From contig NZ_JADYWW010000002.1 in NCBI RefSeq assembly GCF_015864575.1, positions 186,001 to 250,000 of the forward strand: a stretch of DNA of 64,000 bases. Direction: 5' to 3'. Both the position numbers and the translations under genes were made by a program. The notes under the pieces are model-generated. The model ran no database searches. It was not told where the DNA came from and was given only the letters and a program-made list of their open reading frames with translations. Source of the DNA: Salinibacterium sp. SWN248. GTDB taxonomy: Bacteria > Actinomycetota > Actinomycetes > Actinomycetales > Microbacteriaceae. Of the stretch, positions 15,976 through 25,878 are shown in pieces. Each line of letters begins with the position of its first letter. Position 1 is the stretch's first letter.

Positions 15976-16362
15976 CTAAAACTCTTCGTCCGTGATGCCT
16001 AGTTTCTCTTTAGTAGCGGCCCCTTCGTCCGCGTCGAGCCAAGCGAATTCGTAGCGACCGTTGTGTGGGGATTTGTGGCCGCTGAATTCGAAGTATCCCG
16101 CTTGCAGCTCCCGCACGGTGATCCATGGTGGATAGTCTTCCTGGGATAGCTCGTGAGTGCCGTCGGCCCAGACGACGATGTACCAGACCCACCATGTCTG
16201 CTGGAAGAGACTCAATGGCGATACGAAGTGCCCTACGACTGACGCGATGTGGCCGGCTTCGACGCCATCTTTCGTTAAGACACCAACGCCTCCCTCGAAC
16301 GGATCCAGGGTTTCGTCCGGGATCGGAGGCTTGACATGCTTCTTCCAGAAAGACCGAATCAT
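15976..16362 (-). CDS. Hypothetical protein, 128 residues
   Basis: This is a soluble-looking protein rich in Trp (WWVWYIVVWADGTHEL) and ending in an acidic tail. No family is recognised. It starts 9 bp after the stop of the DUF4190-like gene on the same strand, so the two are probably one operon. The frame is long for this strand and its codon use resembles the neighbours, which supports it as a real gene. Confidence 0.6.
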   Translation of the reverse strand: MIRSFWKKHVKPPIPDETLDPFEGGVGVLTKDGVEAGHIASVVGHFVSPLSLFQQTWWVWYIVVWADGTHELSQEDYPPWITVRELQAGYFEFSGHKSPHNGRYEFAWLDADEGAATKEKLGITDEEF

Positions 16363-16371
16363 GGTCTAGGC

Positions 16372-16629
16372 CTAGCCCAGAAGTCCGCTCTGCGTCAGCC
16401 CAGCGGTCATGATCGTGAGCCAGACAGCGAAGAAAGCGACTTGGAACAACGTGCCCGCGATGCCGATGATGATCGCTGCGCGAGCTAGCCCGCGACCCGA
16501 TTCCCCACTCGACGTGATCTGCTTGCGACCCATTGCGCCCAGCACCACCCCCACGATCGGAATCATGAACGCGGCGATGAATCCGATGAGTGCGAGCGTG
16601 TTCGTGCGCGGGACAGGGCTTGTTGTCAT
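16372..16629 (-). CDS. DUF4190-like small membrane protein
   Basis: The protein has 85 residues: a short N-terminus with prolines, then LALIGFIAAFMIPIVGVVLGAMGRKQI, a polar loop with ESGRGLARA, and IIIGIAGTLFQVAFFAVWLTI. This two-helix pattern with the G-R-G-L/A-x-A-G-I spacing in the second helix is typical of DUF4190 proteins in actinobacteria. The function is unknown. It lies upstream of the 128-residue hypothetical. Confidence 0.75.
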   Translation of the reverse strand: MTTSPVPRTNTLALIGFIAAFMIPIVGVVLGAMGRKQITSSGESGRGLARAAIIIGIAGTLFQVAFFAVWLTIMTAGLTQSGLLG

Positions 16630-16774
16630 ACGTCATAGTGGCACGACCGCGGAAAGACGTCGTGCGTCACTGCGAGACGCGCCTAGTTGTTGGAGCGGAA
16701 TTCCACCGCGTTTCGTAGCCGATTGACCTCGGTGTGTTGTTCAGATGACCAGCACCGGCTCCATGCAACGACAG

Positions 16775-16780
16775 TAGGAT
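16775..16780 (+). promoter_or_regulatory. Candidate -10 box for the glutamine amidotransferase gene
   Basis: TAGGAT lies 26 bp before the ATG, leaving a short leader that contains GAAGGAG. No convincing -35 box is visible. Confidence 0.4.
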
Positions 16781-16805
16781 GACAGGAGCCCAACGAAGGA
16801 GATAT

Positions 16806-17753
16806 ATGTGCCGCGTCCTCGCCTACCTCGGTCCTGAGACACCACTTGAGAACCTCCTACTCAAGCCAGAGAACAGCCTGATCAACCAGGCACTCGACCC
16901 CGAACGGCACCCCGAGCTCCAGTTGGCCGGATGGGGATTCGGGATCTGGGGCGAGCACCTGCTGAAGCCCGAAGAACCCTTCATTTACCGCCGCCCCATG
17001 GCGGCCTTTTACGACGACAACGCCACCCGGATGATCCCCAGCCTGCAGGCCAGCACGATGTTGGCGCATGTGCGAGCCGCGGTGTACGACTCGAAGGTCG
17101 TAATGGTCGACGAGAACTGCCACCCGTTCTCCTTCGAGGAGACCCCGTGGATCCTCGCCCAAAATGGCTACCTGCCCAACTGGCAGCTTCTGCAGCGCGA
17201 GCTTCTGCAGCACTGCGAGGATCGGTATCTCACACAGATGCGCGGGAACACGGACACCGAGTTCATCTACGTGCTACTCCTCTCGCTGCTCGAAGGTGAC
17301 AGCAACGAGGACGTCCAACGAGCGATCGAGAAGCTCATCGAGCTGATCGCCCAGGCGATGAAGAACCTCGACCTCGGCGCTCTGACCAAGCTGAAGATGG
17401 CGCTCGTGTCGGACGGCCGAATCATCGGTGTCAACGTCGGCCTCGGTCACCACGGTGAGACCAACCCCGCTGGTGACTGGAAGAAGCTGCGAAAGTCAGC
17501 CCCCGACAGCGACGACTTCGCGCTCTCGATGCTCCTCGAACCGATGTACCTACTGATGGGGCGCAACTTCGAGGACGACGCAACGACCTACGATTTTGAG
17601 GAGTGCAGCGAGGATGACGCGACCGGTGTCATATTCGCCTCCGAGCCCTTGACCGAGGGTGACGACTGGTCGCAGCTCAACTTCGGCGAGATCGTCTTCC
17701 TTGAGAAAGACGGTGAGCGCATCACCAAAACCGTCAACACACTGAAGGTCTGA
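16806..17753 (+). CDS. Class II glutamine amidotransferase
   Basis: The protein has 315 residues and begins MCRVLAYLG. Cys2 becomes the N-terminal nucleophile after removal of Met, as in Ntn-type glutamine amidotransferases. Other family marks are GWGFGIW with substrate-loop residues, TMLAHVRAAV (Arg of the glutamine site), ENCHPF, and AQNGYLPNW. GAAGGAG lies 5 bases before the ATG, while the open frame from 16779 would bury the cysteine. It hydrolyses glutamine to supply or remove the amide; the partner enzyme is unknown, as it is a stand-alone gene. Confidence 0.88.
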   Translation: MCRVLAYLGPETPLENLLLKPENSLINQALDPERHPELQLAGWGFGIWGEHLLKPEEPFIYRRPMAAFYDDNATRMIPSLQASTMLAHVRAAVYDSKVVMVDENCHPFSFEETPWILAQNGYLPNWQLLQRELLQHCEDRYLTQMRGNTDTEFIYVLLLSLLEGDSNEDVQRAIEKLIELIAQAMKNLDLGALTKLKMALVSDGRIIGVNVGLGHHGETNPAGDWKKLRKSAPDSDDFALSMLLEPMYLLMGRNFEDDATTYDFEECSEDDATGVIFASEPLTEGDDWSQLNFGEIVFLEKDGERITKTVNTLKV

Positions 17754-17816
17754 GCGCGCTAGGTGTTTTTCTCACGCAAGCTGTGATCAGCCGGGCGTAA
17801 CGGAAGACGAAAACCC

Positions 17817-18893
17817 CTAGTTGTTGAAGCGGAACTCCACGACGTCGCCGTCGCTCATGACGTATTCCTTGCCCTCAACACGGGCCTTGCCCTTGGCGCG
17901 AGCCTCAGCGATGGAGCCGGTCTCGACGAGGTCGTCGAAGCCGATGACCTCGGCCTTGATGAAGCCCTTTTCGAAGTCGGTGTGGATGACGCCGGCAGCC
18001 TGAGGCGCCTTGGCACCCTTCGGGATCGTCCAGGCACGAGTCTCTTTCGGACCCGCCGTGAGGTACGTCTGCAGGCCGAGAGTGTCGAAGCCGATGCGGG
18101 CGAGCTGGTCGAGACCGCTCTCCTCCTGGCCAGTGCTCGCGAGAAGTTCTGCGGCATCCTCGTCGTCGAGGTCGATGAGTTCGGCCTCCAACTTGGCATC
18201 GAGGAAGATGGCCTTCGCGGGGGCAACCAGAGCCGCCAATTCGGCGAGCTTGTCTGAGTTACCCAGCACCGCTTCATCCACGTTGAAAACGTAAATGAAC
18301 GGCTTGGAGGTGAGCAGACCGAGCTCCTGGATCAGCTCCAGTTCAATCTTGGTGGCTTCAGAGAGGGGCTTGCCCTCGTTAAGGAACGCCTGCGCAGCAA
18401 GCGCGGCCTCGAGAACGGCGGGCTCAACACGCTTGGTCTTGAGTTCCTTCTCGTACCGAGCGACAGCCTTTTCGAGGGTCTGCAGGTCAGCGAGAATCAG
18501 CTCGGTGTTGATGGTCTCCATGTCGGATGCCGCATCAACTTTGCCGTCGACGTGAATAACATCCGGGTCGCTAAAGCCGCGCACGACCTGAGCGATGGCG
18601 TCAGCCTCGCGAATGTTCGCCAAGAACTTGTTGCCCAGACCTTCGCCCTCACTGGCGCCCTGCACAATGCCGGCGATGTCAACGAAGGAAACAGGAGCAG
18701 GCAAGATGCGCTCACTGTTGAAGATACCCGCCAGCACCTTGAGGCGCGGGTCGGGCAGGTTCACGATGCCCACGTTAGGTTCGATGGTCGCGAACGGATA
18801 GTTCGCGGCGAGCACCGAATTCTTGGTCAGAGCGTTAAAAAGGGTGGACTTGCCGACATTCGGGAGTCCAACGATTGCAATAGTGAGAGCCAC
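17817..18893 (-). CDS. ychF: Ribosome-binding ATPase YchF
   Basis: The protein has 358 residues: an Obg-type P-loop G1 GLPNVGKST near residues 8-16, the switch region with NYPFATIEPNVG, a coiled-coil insert, and a C-terminal TGS domain (DVVEFRFNN end). YchF prefers ATP and binds the ribosome. I chose the GTG at 18893, which gives the canonical VALTIAIVG start. TTG at 18902 is also open. A terminator-like hairpin separates it from mmsA. Confidence 0.96.
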   Translation of the reverse strand: MALTIAIVGLPNVGKSTLFNALTKNSVLAANYPFATIEPNVGIVNLPDPRLKVLAGIFNSERILPAPVSFVDIAGIVQGASEGEGLGNKFLANIREADAIAQVVRGFSDPDVIHVDGKVDAASDMETINTELILADLQTLEKAVARYEKELKTKRVEPAVLEAALAAQAFLNEGKPLSEATKIELELIQELGLLTSKPFIYVFNVDEAVLGNSDKLAELAALVAPAKAIFLDAKLEAELIDLDDEDAAELLASTGQEESGLDQLARIGFDTLGLQTYLTAGPKETRAWTIPKGAKAPQAAGVIHTDFEKGFIKAEVIGFDDLVETGSIAEARAKGKARVEGKEYVMSDGDVVEFRFNN

Positions 18894-18910
18894 AGAAGAC
18901 AATCCTACCG

Positions 18911-18945
18911 GCGATAGCGGCCCCGAGGTACGGGACCGCTATCGC
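18911..18945. terminator. Terminator-like hairpin between ychF and mmsA
   Basis: GCGATAGCGG...CCGCTATCGC, 10-bp perfect arms plus an inner CCC/GGG after one mismatch, located just past the mmsA stop. There is no strong T-run. Confidence 0.6.
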
Positions 18946-18966
18946 GACGGTAAAGCGGACTAGGTG

Positions 18967-20463
18967 TTAGGCGTCGCTCTGCGGGAAGCCCAGGTTGATT
19001 CCACCGTGGCTGGGGTCGAGCCAGCGGCTGGTAACAGCCTTCTGACGGGTGAAGAAACGGATCGCGTCGGGACCATAAGCCTTCGTGTCGCCGAACATGG
19101 AGTCCTTCCACCCACCGAAGGAGAAGAAGGCAACCGGAACGGGGATCGGAACGTTGATGCCGACCATGCCGACCTCAACTTCGCGCTGGAAGCGACGAGC
19201 CGCTCCGCCATCGTTCGTGAAGATCGCGGTGCCGTTTCCGTACTGCGAGGAGTTGATCAGGGCGAGTCCCTCTTCGTAGCTCTGAACGCGAATCACGCCG
19301 AGAACCGGTCCGAAGATTTCGTGCTTGTAGACATCCGAGTCAGTGGAGACGTTGTCGATAAGCGTCGGGCCGAGCCAGAAGCCGTTAGCGTCGCCATCGA
19401 TCTCGATGCCGCGTCCATCGACGACAACAGTGGAGCCGTCAGCCTCAGCTAGCTCGATGTAGCCAGCAACCTTGTCGCGGTGCTGCTGCGTGATGAGCGG
19501 CCCCATGTCGCAGGAGCGAGTTCCGTCGCCAACCTTGAGGGTCGACATCCGCTCGCTGACCTTCGCAATGAGCTCGTCAGCAACAGGCTCGACAGCAACG
19601 ACGACCGAGATCGCCATGCAACGCTCGCCAGCGGAACCGAAGCCAGCGTTGACAGCAGAGTCAGCAACGAGGTCGAGGTCAGCATCCGGAAGAACCAGCA
19701 TGTGGTTCTTCGCGCCACCGAGAGCCTGAACGCGCTTGCCGTGGTGAGCAGCGGTTTCGTAGATGTACTTGGCGATAGGAGTGGAACCAACGAACGAGAC
19801 GCTGGCTACATCGGGGTGCTCAAGAAGAGTGTCAACGGCGAGCTTGTCACCGTGAACAACGTTGAAGACACCGTCAGGAAGGCCTGCCTCGGTGAAAAGC
19901 TCTGCCATCCAGAGCGAGGCGGACGGGTCCTTCTCGCTGGGCTTCAACACGACGGTGTTACCGGCGGCAACAGCCATGGGGAAGAACCACATCGGCACCA
20001 TGGCCGGGAAGTTGAAGGGGCTGATGATCGAGACAACGCCGAGCGGCTGCTGCAACGAGTACACGTCAACACCGGTCGACACGTTTTCGCTGTACTCACC
20101 CTTGCTCAGGTGTGCGATGCCACAGGCGAAGTCGAGAACTTCGAGACCACGAGCGATCTCGCCAGCAGCATCCGAAAGAACCTTGCCGTGCTCGGCGGTG
20201 ATGATGGCAGCAAGCTCATCCTTGCGAGCGTTGAAGAGCTCACGGAAGGCGAACATTACGGCGGTGCGCTTCGCGAGCGACGTGTTGCCCCAGGCGGGGA
20301 AGGCAGCCTTAGCCGCGGCAACACCAGCGTTGACATCAGCGACGGATGCGAGAGGAACGGTGCGAGCGACAGCGCCCGTTGCGGGGTTGAAGACGTCGCC
20401 ACGGTTGGGCGAATCGCCCTCGGTAGCGGAGCCGTTGATCCAGTGCGGAATCGTGGAGTACAT
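18967..20463 (-). CDS. mmsA: CoA-acylating methylmalonate-semialdehyde dehydrogenase
   Basis: The protein has 498 residues, the normal size for MMSDH. It is an aldehyde dehydrogenase with NFPAMVPMWFFPMA, GSTPIAKYIYETA and the catalytic FGSAGERCMAISVVV, where GERCMA marks the CoA-dependent methylmalonate-semialdehyde subgroup. It turns methylmalonate semialdehyde (from valine) or malonate semialdehyde (from myo-inositol or beta-alanine) into acyl-CoA. The ATG at 20463 with GAAAGTAGG is preferred over the frame start at 20520. It lies 109 bp downstream of a LysR gene on the same strand. Confidence 0.93.
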   Translation of the reverse strand: MYSTIPHWINGSATEGDSPNRGDVFNPATGAVARTVPLASVADVNAGVAAAKAAFPAWGNTSLAKRTAVMFAFRELFNARKDELAAIITAEHGKVLSDAAGEIARGLEVLDFACGIAHLSKGEYSENVSTGVDVYSLQQPLGVVSIISPFNFPAMVPMWFFPMAVAAGNTVVLKPSEKDPSASLWMAELFTEAGLPDGVFNVVHGDKLAVDTLLEHPDVASVSFVGSTPIAKYIYETAAHHGKRVQALGGAKNHMLVLPDADLDLVADSAVNAGFGSAGERCMAISVVVAVEPVADELIAKVSERMSTLKVGDGTRSCDMGPLITQQHRDKVAGYIELAEADGSTVVVDGRGIEIDGDANGFWLGPTLIDNVSTDSDVYKHEIFGPVLGVIRVQSYEEGLALINSSQYGNGTAIFTNDGGAARRFQREVEVGMVGINVPIPVPVAFFSFGGWKDSMFGDTKAYGPDAIRFFTRQKAVTSRWLDPSHGGINLGFPQSDA

Positions 20464-20572
20464 GGGCCTACTTTCGATCGGAGGTGTGCCCAGTCTGCAA
20501 CCCATCCGATCTGCAATCAAGACCTATTAGTGCACGGGCAATCTGCAGAAACGCACACGGTGGCGTGAGGCG

Positions 20573-21493
20573 CTAGTTGAAGGGCAATAGCTCTGAGCCG
20601 CGCCGCGCGACCTCGCGATGCAAAGCCGCTCGCACCAGCTGAACGGCCTCGACATCCGCGGCCTCTTTGCGCACCGAAAGAGCGAACTCCAAGCGGAAAC
20701 TGACCTCGTCGGGCAGCACCGCAACCAGGCCAGGCTCGGGCTCAGCCATGAAGGCGTGCAGCAGCCCAATGCCGGCTCCCTGACGCGTTGCCTCGAGTTG
20801 CGCAAACACACTCGTGGAACCGAATCCGACGCGCATGCCGCCGAGCACCGGGGCGAGGTCGAGCTCGCGAACCGTGAGCAGGGCATCCACGTAAAAAATC
20901 AGCGGATGGGCGTCGAGGTCGGCAACAGAATGAATCGCAGGGTGGGTCGCCACATAGTCGGGCGAGGCGTAGAGGCGCAGCGCATAGGCCGCGAGAGGTT
21001 CGGAGGCGAGGCGCGAAGTGGCCGCTGAGCCGATCGTGATCGCCAGATCGAAGCCTGCGCCACGCAAACTCAGCGGGCGGGTAGAGGTGACCAGCTCGAC
21101 CGTGATGGCCGGATGCTCCGCCTGCACTGCCGCGAGCGCTGCCGTCACAAAGGTCGCCCCGAATCCATCGGGCGCGACGATGCGCACAGTGCCGCGCACT
21201 TCGTCCGCTCCCCCGCTGGTCGCCCCGACGACGTTTTCAACGATGTTCTCGAGCCCGGCGGCGCGGGTGGCAACTTCGCGGCCGATGGCGGTGAGCTCCC
21301 AGCCGTCAGCGCCACGGTCAAGGAGGCGCACCCCGAGGGCTGCTTCAAGCCGGTCTATGCGGCGACGCACGGTGGTGTGGTCGACGCCGAGCAGGGTTGC
21401 TGCCGACACCATTCGGCCGGCGCGGGCCACAGCAATGAGGTAGCGCAGATCGTCGGTGCTCACATCGAGCGGATGCACGGAATCGCTAGCCAT
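20573..21493 (-). CDS. LysR family transcriptional regulator
   Basis: The protein has 306 residues. The N-terminal winged helix DLRYLIAVARAGRMVSAATLLGVDHTTVRRRIDRLE lies at about 15-50, and the effector-binding domain runs from about 90 with VRIVAPDGFGATFV and hinge strands. LysR proteins often control the adjacent gene, here the downstream mmsA, but both run in the same direction and no inverted T-N11-A site is obvious in the 109-bp gap. The control link is therefore only an inference. Confidence 0.9.
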   Translation of the reverse strand: MASDSVHPLDVSTDDLRYLIAVARAGRMVSAATLLGVDHTTVRRRIDRLEAALGVRLLDRGADGWELTAIGREVATRAAGLENIVENVVGATSGGADEVRGTVRIVAPDGFGATFVTAALAAVQAEHPAITVELVTSTRPLSLRGAGFDLAITIGSAATSRLASEPLAAYALRLYASPDYVATHPAIHSVADLDAHPLIFYVDALLTVRELDLAPVLGGMRVGFGSTSVFAQLEATRQGAGIGLLHAFMAEPEPGLVAVLPDEVSFRLEFALSVRKEAADVEAVQLVRAALHREVARRGSELLPFN

Positions 21494-21571
21494 GCGTTAA
21501 CCCTAGGGGCGCTTCGGGACAACTGCCGCAGGGCATCCTGCAATGTCGTCGCCGGCTGGCACACTGGCGGA

Positions 21572-22885
21572 ATGGATCCCCTCGTCGCCCTCATCGTTGG
21601 TCTACTCGTGGGCGCCGTCCTCGGCGTCGTGATTGGCCTGCTCATTGCCCGTGTTCGCGCGACCGCACCGACGGGCCGCGTTGACCCCGAAGTGCTGGAG
21701 GCTCGCCATCAGGCCGCGATCGCGAACGTGACTGCCGCCGAGCGCGAACAGCAGTCTCGGCTGGCAGCGGAGCTGGCATCCATCACGGCACGGTCTGAAG
21801 CGCTGGGCGAGCAAGTGGCGTCACTGCAAGCGCAGTACCGCGAGACCCTCGATCGTCAGCGTGATGAGGCTGCGGCTCTCGTTGAGCGCGAACGTCGCGA
21901 GTCGAAGGTGCTACAGGCGCTCACCCCCGTGCAAGAGACGCTACGCACGATGCAAAACAAAGTCACCGAGTTGGAGTCGCAGCGCAGCCTGCAACACGGC
22001 GAGCTGAGCCAGCAGCTCAAATCAGCCACCGAATCCGAAGAGCGCCTGCGCAGCACCGCCGAATCACTGGCCTCGGCCCTGCGCAACAACTCCACCCGTG
22101 GCGTGTGGGGCGAGACTCAGTTGCGCAACGTCGTGCAGGCCGCTGGCCTCATCGAACGGGTCGACTTCGACCTGCAATCGAGCATCAATTCGGATGCCGG
22201 TGCCGGCCGCCCCGACATGGTCGTGCACCTTCCCGGCGGCAAGAACATCGCGGTCGACGCCAAAGTTCCCTTCACCGCCTTCTTGGAGGCGAGCCAGATC
22301 TCAGTCACCGCGACGGGAGAAGAAGGTGCCCGCCGCGAGGCCCTCATCAAGCAGCACGTTAAGGTGATGCGCGGCCACATCGACACCCTCGCCAGCAAGG
22401 CCTACTGGGCCGGGCTCGAGGCCTCCCCCGAGCTCGTTATTGCGTTCATCCCGAGCGAATCGCTCGTATCGTCAGCGATGGAAGCTGACCCGTCAATCAT
22501 GGATTACGCCTTCAGCAAGCGCGTCGCTCTCGCCTCCCCCGTGACCCTGTGGTCAGTGTTGAAGACGGTGGCGTTCTCCTGGCAGCAAGACGTGCTCACC
22601 GACCAAGCCAAGACGCTGTTTGATCTCAGCAAAGAGCTCTACCAGCGCCTCGCCACGCTTGCCGAGCACGCCGACAAACTGCGTCGCTCAATCGACACCA
22701 CCGTGAACAGTTACAACCAGTTCGCGAACTCCCTAGAGAGCCGCGTGCTCGTGACCGCCCGCAAGCTCAATGCCCTCGACGAATCGAAAGTCATCGGAGA
22801 CACCCACACGGTCGAAGGCACGCCAAAGCACATCACGGCAGCCGAAATGGAACTCGAACTGCCTACCGACAGCGACGGCCGTTAA
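21572..22885 (+). CDS. rmuC: DNA recombination protein RmuC
   Basis: The protein has 437 residues. A single N-terminal membrane helix (LVALIVGLLVGAVLGVVIGLL, about 3-23) is followed by a long coiled coil (about 40-155). The RmuC domain follows, with NNSTRGVWGETQLRNVV, RPDMVVHLPGGKNIAVDAKVP and LASPVTLWSVLKTVAFSW, a PD-(D/E)XK-like fold. It limits inverted-repeat recombination. The ATG at 21572 is chosen because it begins the membrane helix; the frame is open for 150 codons upstream over the LysR gene. Confidence 0.93.
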   Translation: MDPLVALIVGLLVGAVLGVVIGLLIARVRATAPTGRVDPEVLEARHQAAIANVTAAEREQQSRLAAELASITARSEALGEQVASLQAQYRETLDRQRDEAAALVERERRESKVLQALTPVQETLRTMQNKVTELESQRSLQHGELSQQLKSATESEERLRSTAESLASALRNNSTRGVWGETQLRNVVQAAGLIERVDFDLQSSINSDAGAGRPDMVVHLPGGKNIAVDAKVPFTAFLEASQISVTATGEEGARREALIKQHVKVMRGHIDTLASKAYWAGLEASPELVIAFIPSESLVSSAMEADPSIMDYAFSKRVALASPVTLWSVLKTVAFSWQQDVLTDQAKTLFDLSKELYQRLATLAEHADKLRRSIDTTVNSYNQFANSLESRVLVTARKLNALDESKVIGDTHTVEGTPKHITAAEMELELPTDSDGR

Positions 22886-22892
22886 CGAGAAC

Positions 22893-22923
22893 TGGCGCGC
22901 TCTCCGAGACGGAGAACGCGCCA
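22893..22923. terminator. Bidirectional terminator hairpin between rmuC and glpX
   Basis: TGGCGCG-C-TCTCCG, loop AGA, CGGAGA-A-CGCGCCA: long near-perfect arms between two convergent genes. Confidence 0.75.
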
Positions 22924-22937
22924 ATTGAAGGCTGTCT

Positions 22938-23927
22938 TTAGTGGTCGAGCCACTTCTCGGCGAGGTGATCAGCCGAAATGCGGCGAATCGTTCCCGAGTG
23001 CGACCGCAACACAATTGACTCCGTGCGGATGATGGGGCCGTAGCGACGCACACCCTTCACGAGTCCACCATCGGTGACACCCGTCGCAACGAAGAACGTA
23101 TTGTCGCTGGCGACCATTTCGTCAGCCGTGTAGACGTGATCGAACTTGAGCCCGGCATCCATTCCGCGTTGACGTTCATCGTCAGACTGCGGGTACAGGA
23201 TCGTCTGGATTTCGCCGCCGAGTGCCTTGATGGCACACGCGGTAGCAACACCCTCGGGGCTGCCACCGATGCCGACACACATGTCGATGCGTGTGCCATA
23301 CAGCGCAGCGTTGATTCCGCCAGCAACGTCACCGTCGAGCATGAGGCGCGTACCCGCACCAGCTTCGCGGATGTCGTCGATGAGTTGAGCGTGACGCGGA
23401 CGGTCAAGCACCGCAACCACGATGTCTTCAGGACGCTTGCCCTTAGCCTTCGCGAGCGCGCGGATGTTCTCGCCGATGGGCTTGTGGATGTCGATAACCC
23501 CGATGCCTTCAGCACCCGTGACGATCTTGTCCATGTAGAAAACGGTGGATGCATCGAGCATCGTGCCACGGTCAGACACAGCAATCATCGAGATTGCGTT
23601 CTGTCGCCCGGCTGCCGTGAGCGACGTGCCGTCAATCGGATCAACCGCGATGTCGCAGGCTGGCCCGCGACCGGTGCCCACGTGCTCACCGTTGAAAAGC
23701 ATGGGGGCGTTGTCTTTTTCGCCCTCGCCAATAACAACAAGGCCGTCGAAGTCGACGGTGCCCAAGAACTTGCGCATCGCATCAACCGCGGCGCCATCGG
23801 CGCCAAGCTTGTCGCCCTTACCAATGAAGGGAACGGCGCGAATCGCGGCCGCTTCGGTTGCCCGCACAAGCTCAAGAGCGAGGTTGCGATCGGGATGGAG
23901 GAATAGCGTGCCGGTTTCTGTACTCAC
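22938..23927 (-). CDS. glpX: Class II fructose-1,6-bisphosphatase GlpX
   Basis: The protein has 329 residues. Metal-site segments are VIGEGEKDNAPMLFNGE (about 78-94) and DIAVDPIDGTSLTAAG, and GGSPEGVATACAIKALGGE lies in the C-terminal half. This is the LiSO4-sensitive GlpX-type enzyme, the main gluconeogenic FBPase of actinobacteria, converting fructose 1,6-bisphosphate to fructose 6-phosphate. It is divergent from fbaA, 212 bp away, whose enzyme makes its substrate in the gluconeogenic direction. Confidence 0.96.
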   Translation of the reverse strand: MSTETGTLFLHPDRNLALELVRATEAAAIRAVPFIGKGDKLGADGAAVDAMRKFLGTVDFDGLVVIGEGEKDNAPMLFNGEHVGTGRGPACDIAVDPIDGTSLTAAGRQNAISMIAVSDRGTMLDASTVFYMDKIVTGAEGIGVIDIHKPIGENIRALAKAKGKRPEDIVVAVLDRPRHAQLIDDIREAGAGTRLMLDGDVAGGINAALYGTRIDMCVGIGGSPEGVATACAIKALGGEIQTILYPQSDDERQRGMDAGLKFDHVYTADEMVASDNTFFVATGVTDGGLVKGVRRYGPIIRTESIVLRSHSGTIRRISADHLAEKWLDH

Positions 23928-24081
23928 CTAGAGGCATCCTTCGTTGAGAGTGGTCGACTGGGGACGCGCCGGTGGTGGTCAGCGCAGCCCTCAGTCTATC
24001 CGAATCGTTCCACCGCCTTCGGTCGTTACCGGAGAGATCGCACTAACGTGCAACAGTTCGCGCCCACACAGAGGCGGTGGA

Positions 24082-24087
24082 TAGAAT
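24082..24087 (+). promoter_or_regulatory. Candidate -10 box of fbaA
   Basis: TAGAAT lies 52 bp upstream of the ATG, with GAGGAGAG as ribosome-binding site in the leader. The -35 element is weak (TTCGCG with a 19-bp spacer). Confidence 0.4.
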
Positions 24088-24139
24088 CGAGGCGAGCCGG
24101 ACCAGAGCGGTAGTCGGTACCGCATGAGGAGAGACAACA

Positions 24140-25165
<1,026 letters not shown>

Positions 25166-25174
25166 CGCTCGTTG

Positions 25175-25210
25175 CGAATAGGGGTTGACCTTCGGGTCAG
25201 CCCCTATTCG
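25175..25210 (+). terminator. Rho-independent-type terminator of fbaA
   Basis: CGAATAGGGGTTGACC, loop TTCG, GGTCAGCCCCTATTCG: a 16-bp stem with one wobble pair, 10 bp after the fbaA stop. Confidence 0.85.
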
Positions 25211-25276
25211 TCGTTAACAGCGGCGGCGGCTTTGTCGCCGCCAGCAGCTCTGCACACTCAAAGACAGCAGGAACGG

Positions 25277-25873
25277 CTACTGCAGGCTTTCGACGTACGC
25301 CATGAAACCGGGGTCGCTGAGCACAGCAACGAAGATCGCCACCATGAGCGCTAGCCCCGCGACGCTCGCACCGATGAGGGGAATCCAGAAGGCGATTCGT
25401 TTGCGCTGAATTTGCAGCAACGCGAAGATGATCGTGAGCACGAGGGCGGCAATGCGAACGATGTTGGCAACACCGCCGGCATCCGTGGCGATGGCGTCAG
25501 ACGAGAAATCGTCCATGCCCTGAGCCGCGAGGCCCTCCCGCAGCACTGGGCCAAGGTTAGCTACTGTGCTGAACGTGTTGATGATGTCCGCGACGCCGAA
25601 GAGCAACAGGGTTGCGGTGAGAAAAACGTCCCACAGGCGATGTTTTCGCGCGGGTGCCTCCGCGTTAGCGCCGTGACCGGTGAGGCCAGCCGCCGCACCA
25701 CGCTGGTGCTGCGCGTTAAGCGATGAATCGGGAATGATCGGCATGATCGGCGGTGCCATCGCGGCAGAATCAGTCGCTGACTCTCCCGCGCCTACCTCGC
25801 TCGTGCCTTCTGGCGCGGTGGGAGGCAGGGGTGCATACTCGCCGTATTTCGGGCGTGGGCGCGGGTCTGTCAT
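25277..25873 (-). CDS. DUF6264-like membrane protein
   Basis: The protein has 198 residues from the ATG at 25873 (a TTG at 25888 is also open). A proline-rich N-terminus (RPRPKYGEYAPLPP) is followed by about four membrane segments: LWDVFLTATLLLFGVADIINT, an IVRIAALVLTIIFALLQ helix, WIPLIGASVAGLALMVAIFVAVL and others. This proline-rich KYGEYA beginning is typical of a Microbacteriaceae family annotated DUF6264. The function is unknown. It slightly overlaps or abuts ispH. Confidence 0.75.
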   Translation of the reverse strand: MTDPRPRPKYGEYAPLPPTAPEGTSEVGAGESATDSAAMAPPIMPIIPDSSLNAQHQRGAAAGLTGHGANAEAPARKHRLWDVFLTATLLLFGVADIINTFSTVANLGPVLREGLAAQGMDDFSSDAIATDAGGVANIVRIAALVLTIIFALLQIQRKRIAFWIPLIGASVAGLALMVAIFVAVLSDPGFMAYVESLQ

Positions 25874-25878
25874 AGGTT

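Noticed and set aside
19480-20568. 362-codon plus-strand frame opposite mmsA
   Set aside because: Shadow of the confirmed dehydrogenase gene.
21113-21571. In-frame extension of rmuC upstream of 21572
   Set aside because: It overlaps the LysR gene and would precede the normal N-terminal membrane helix.
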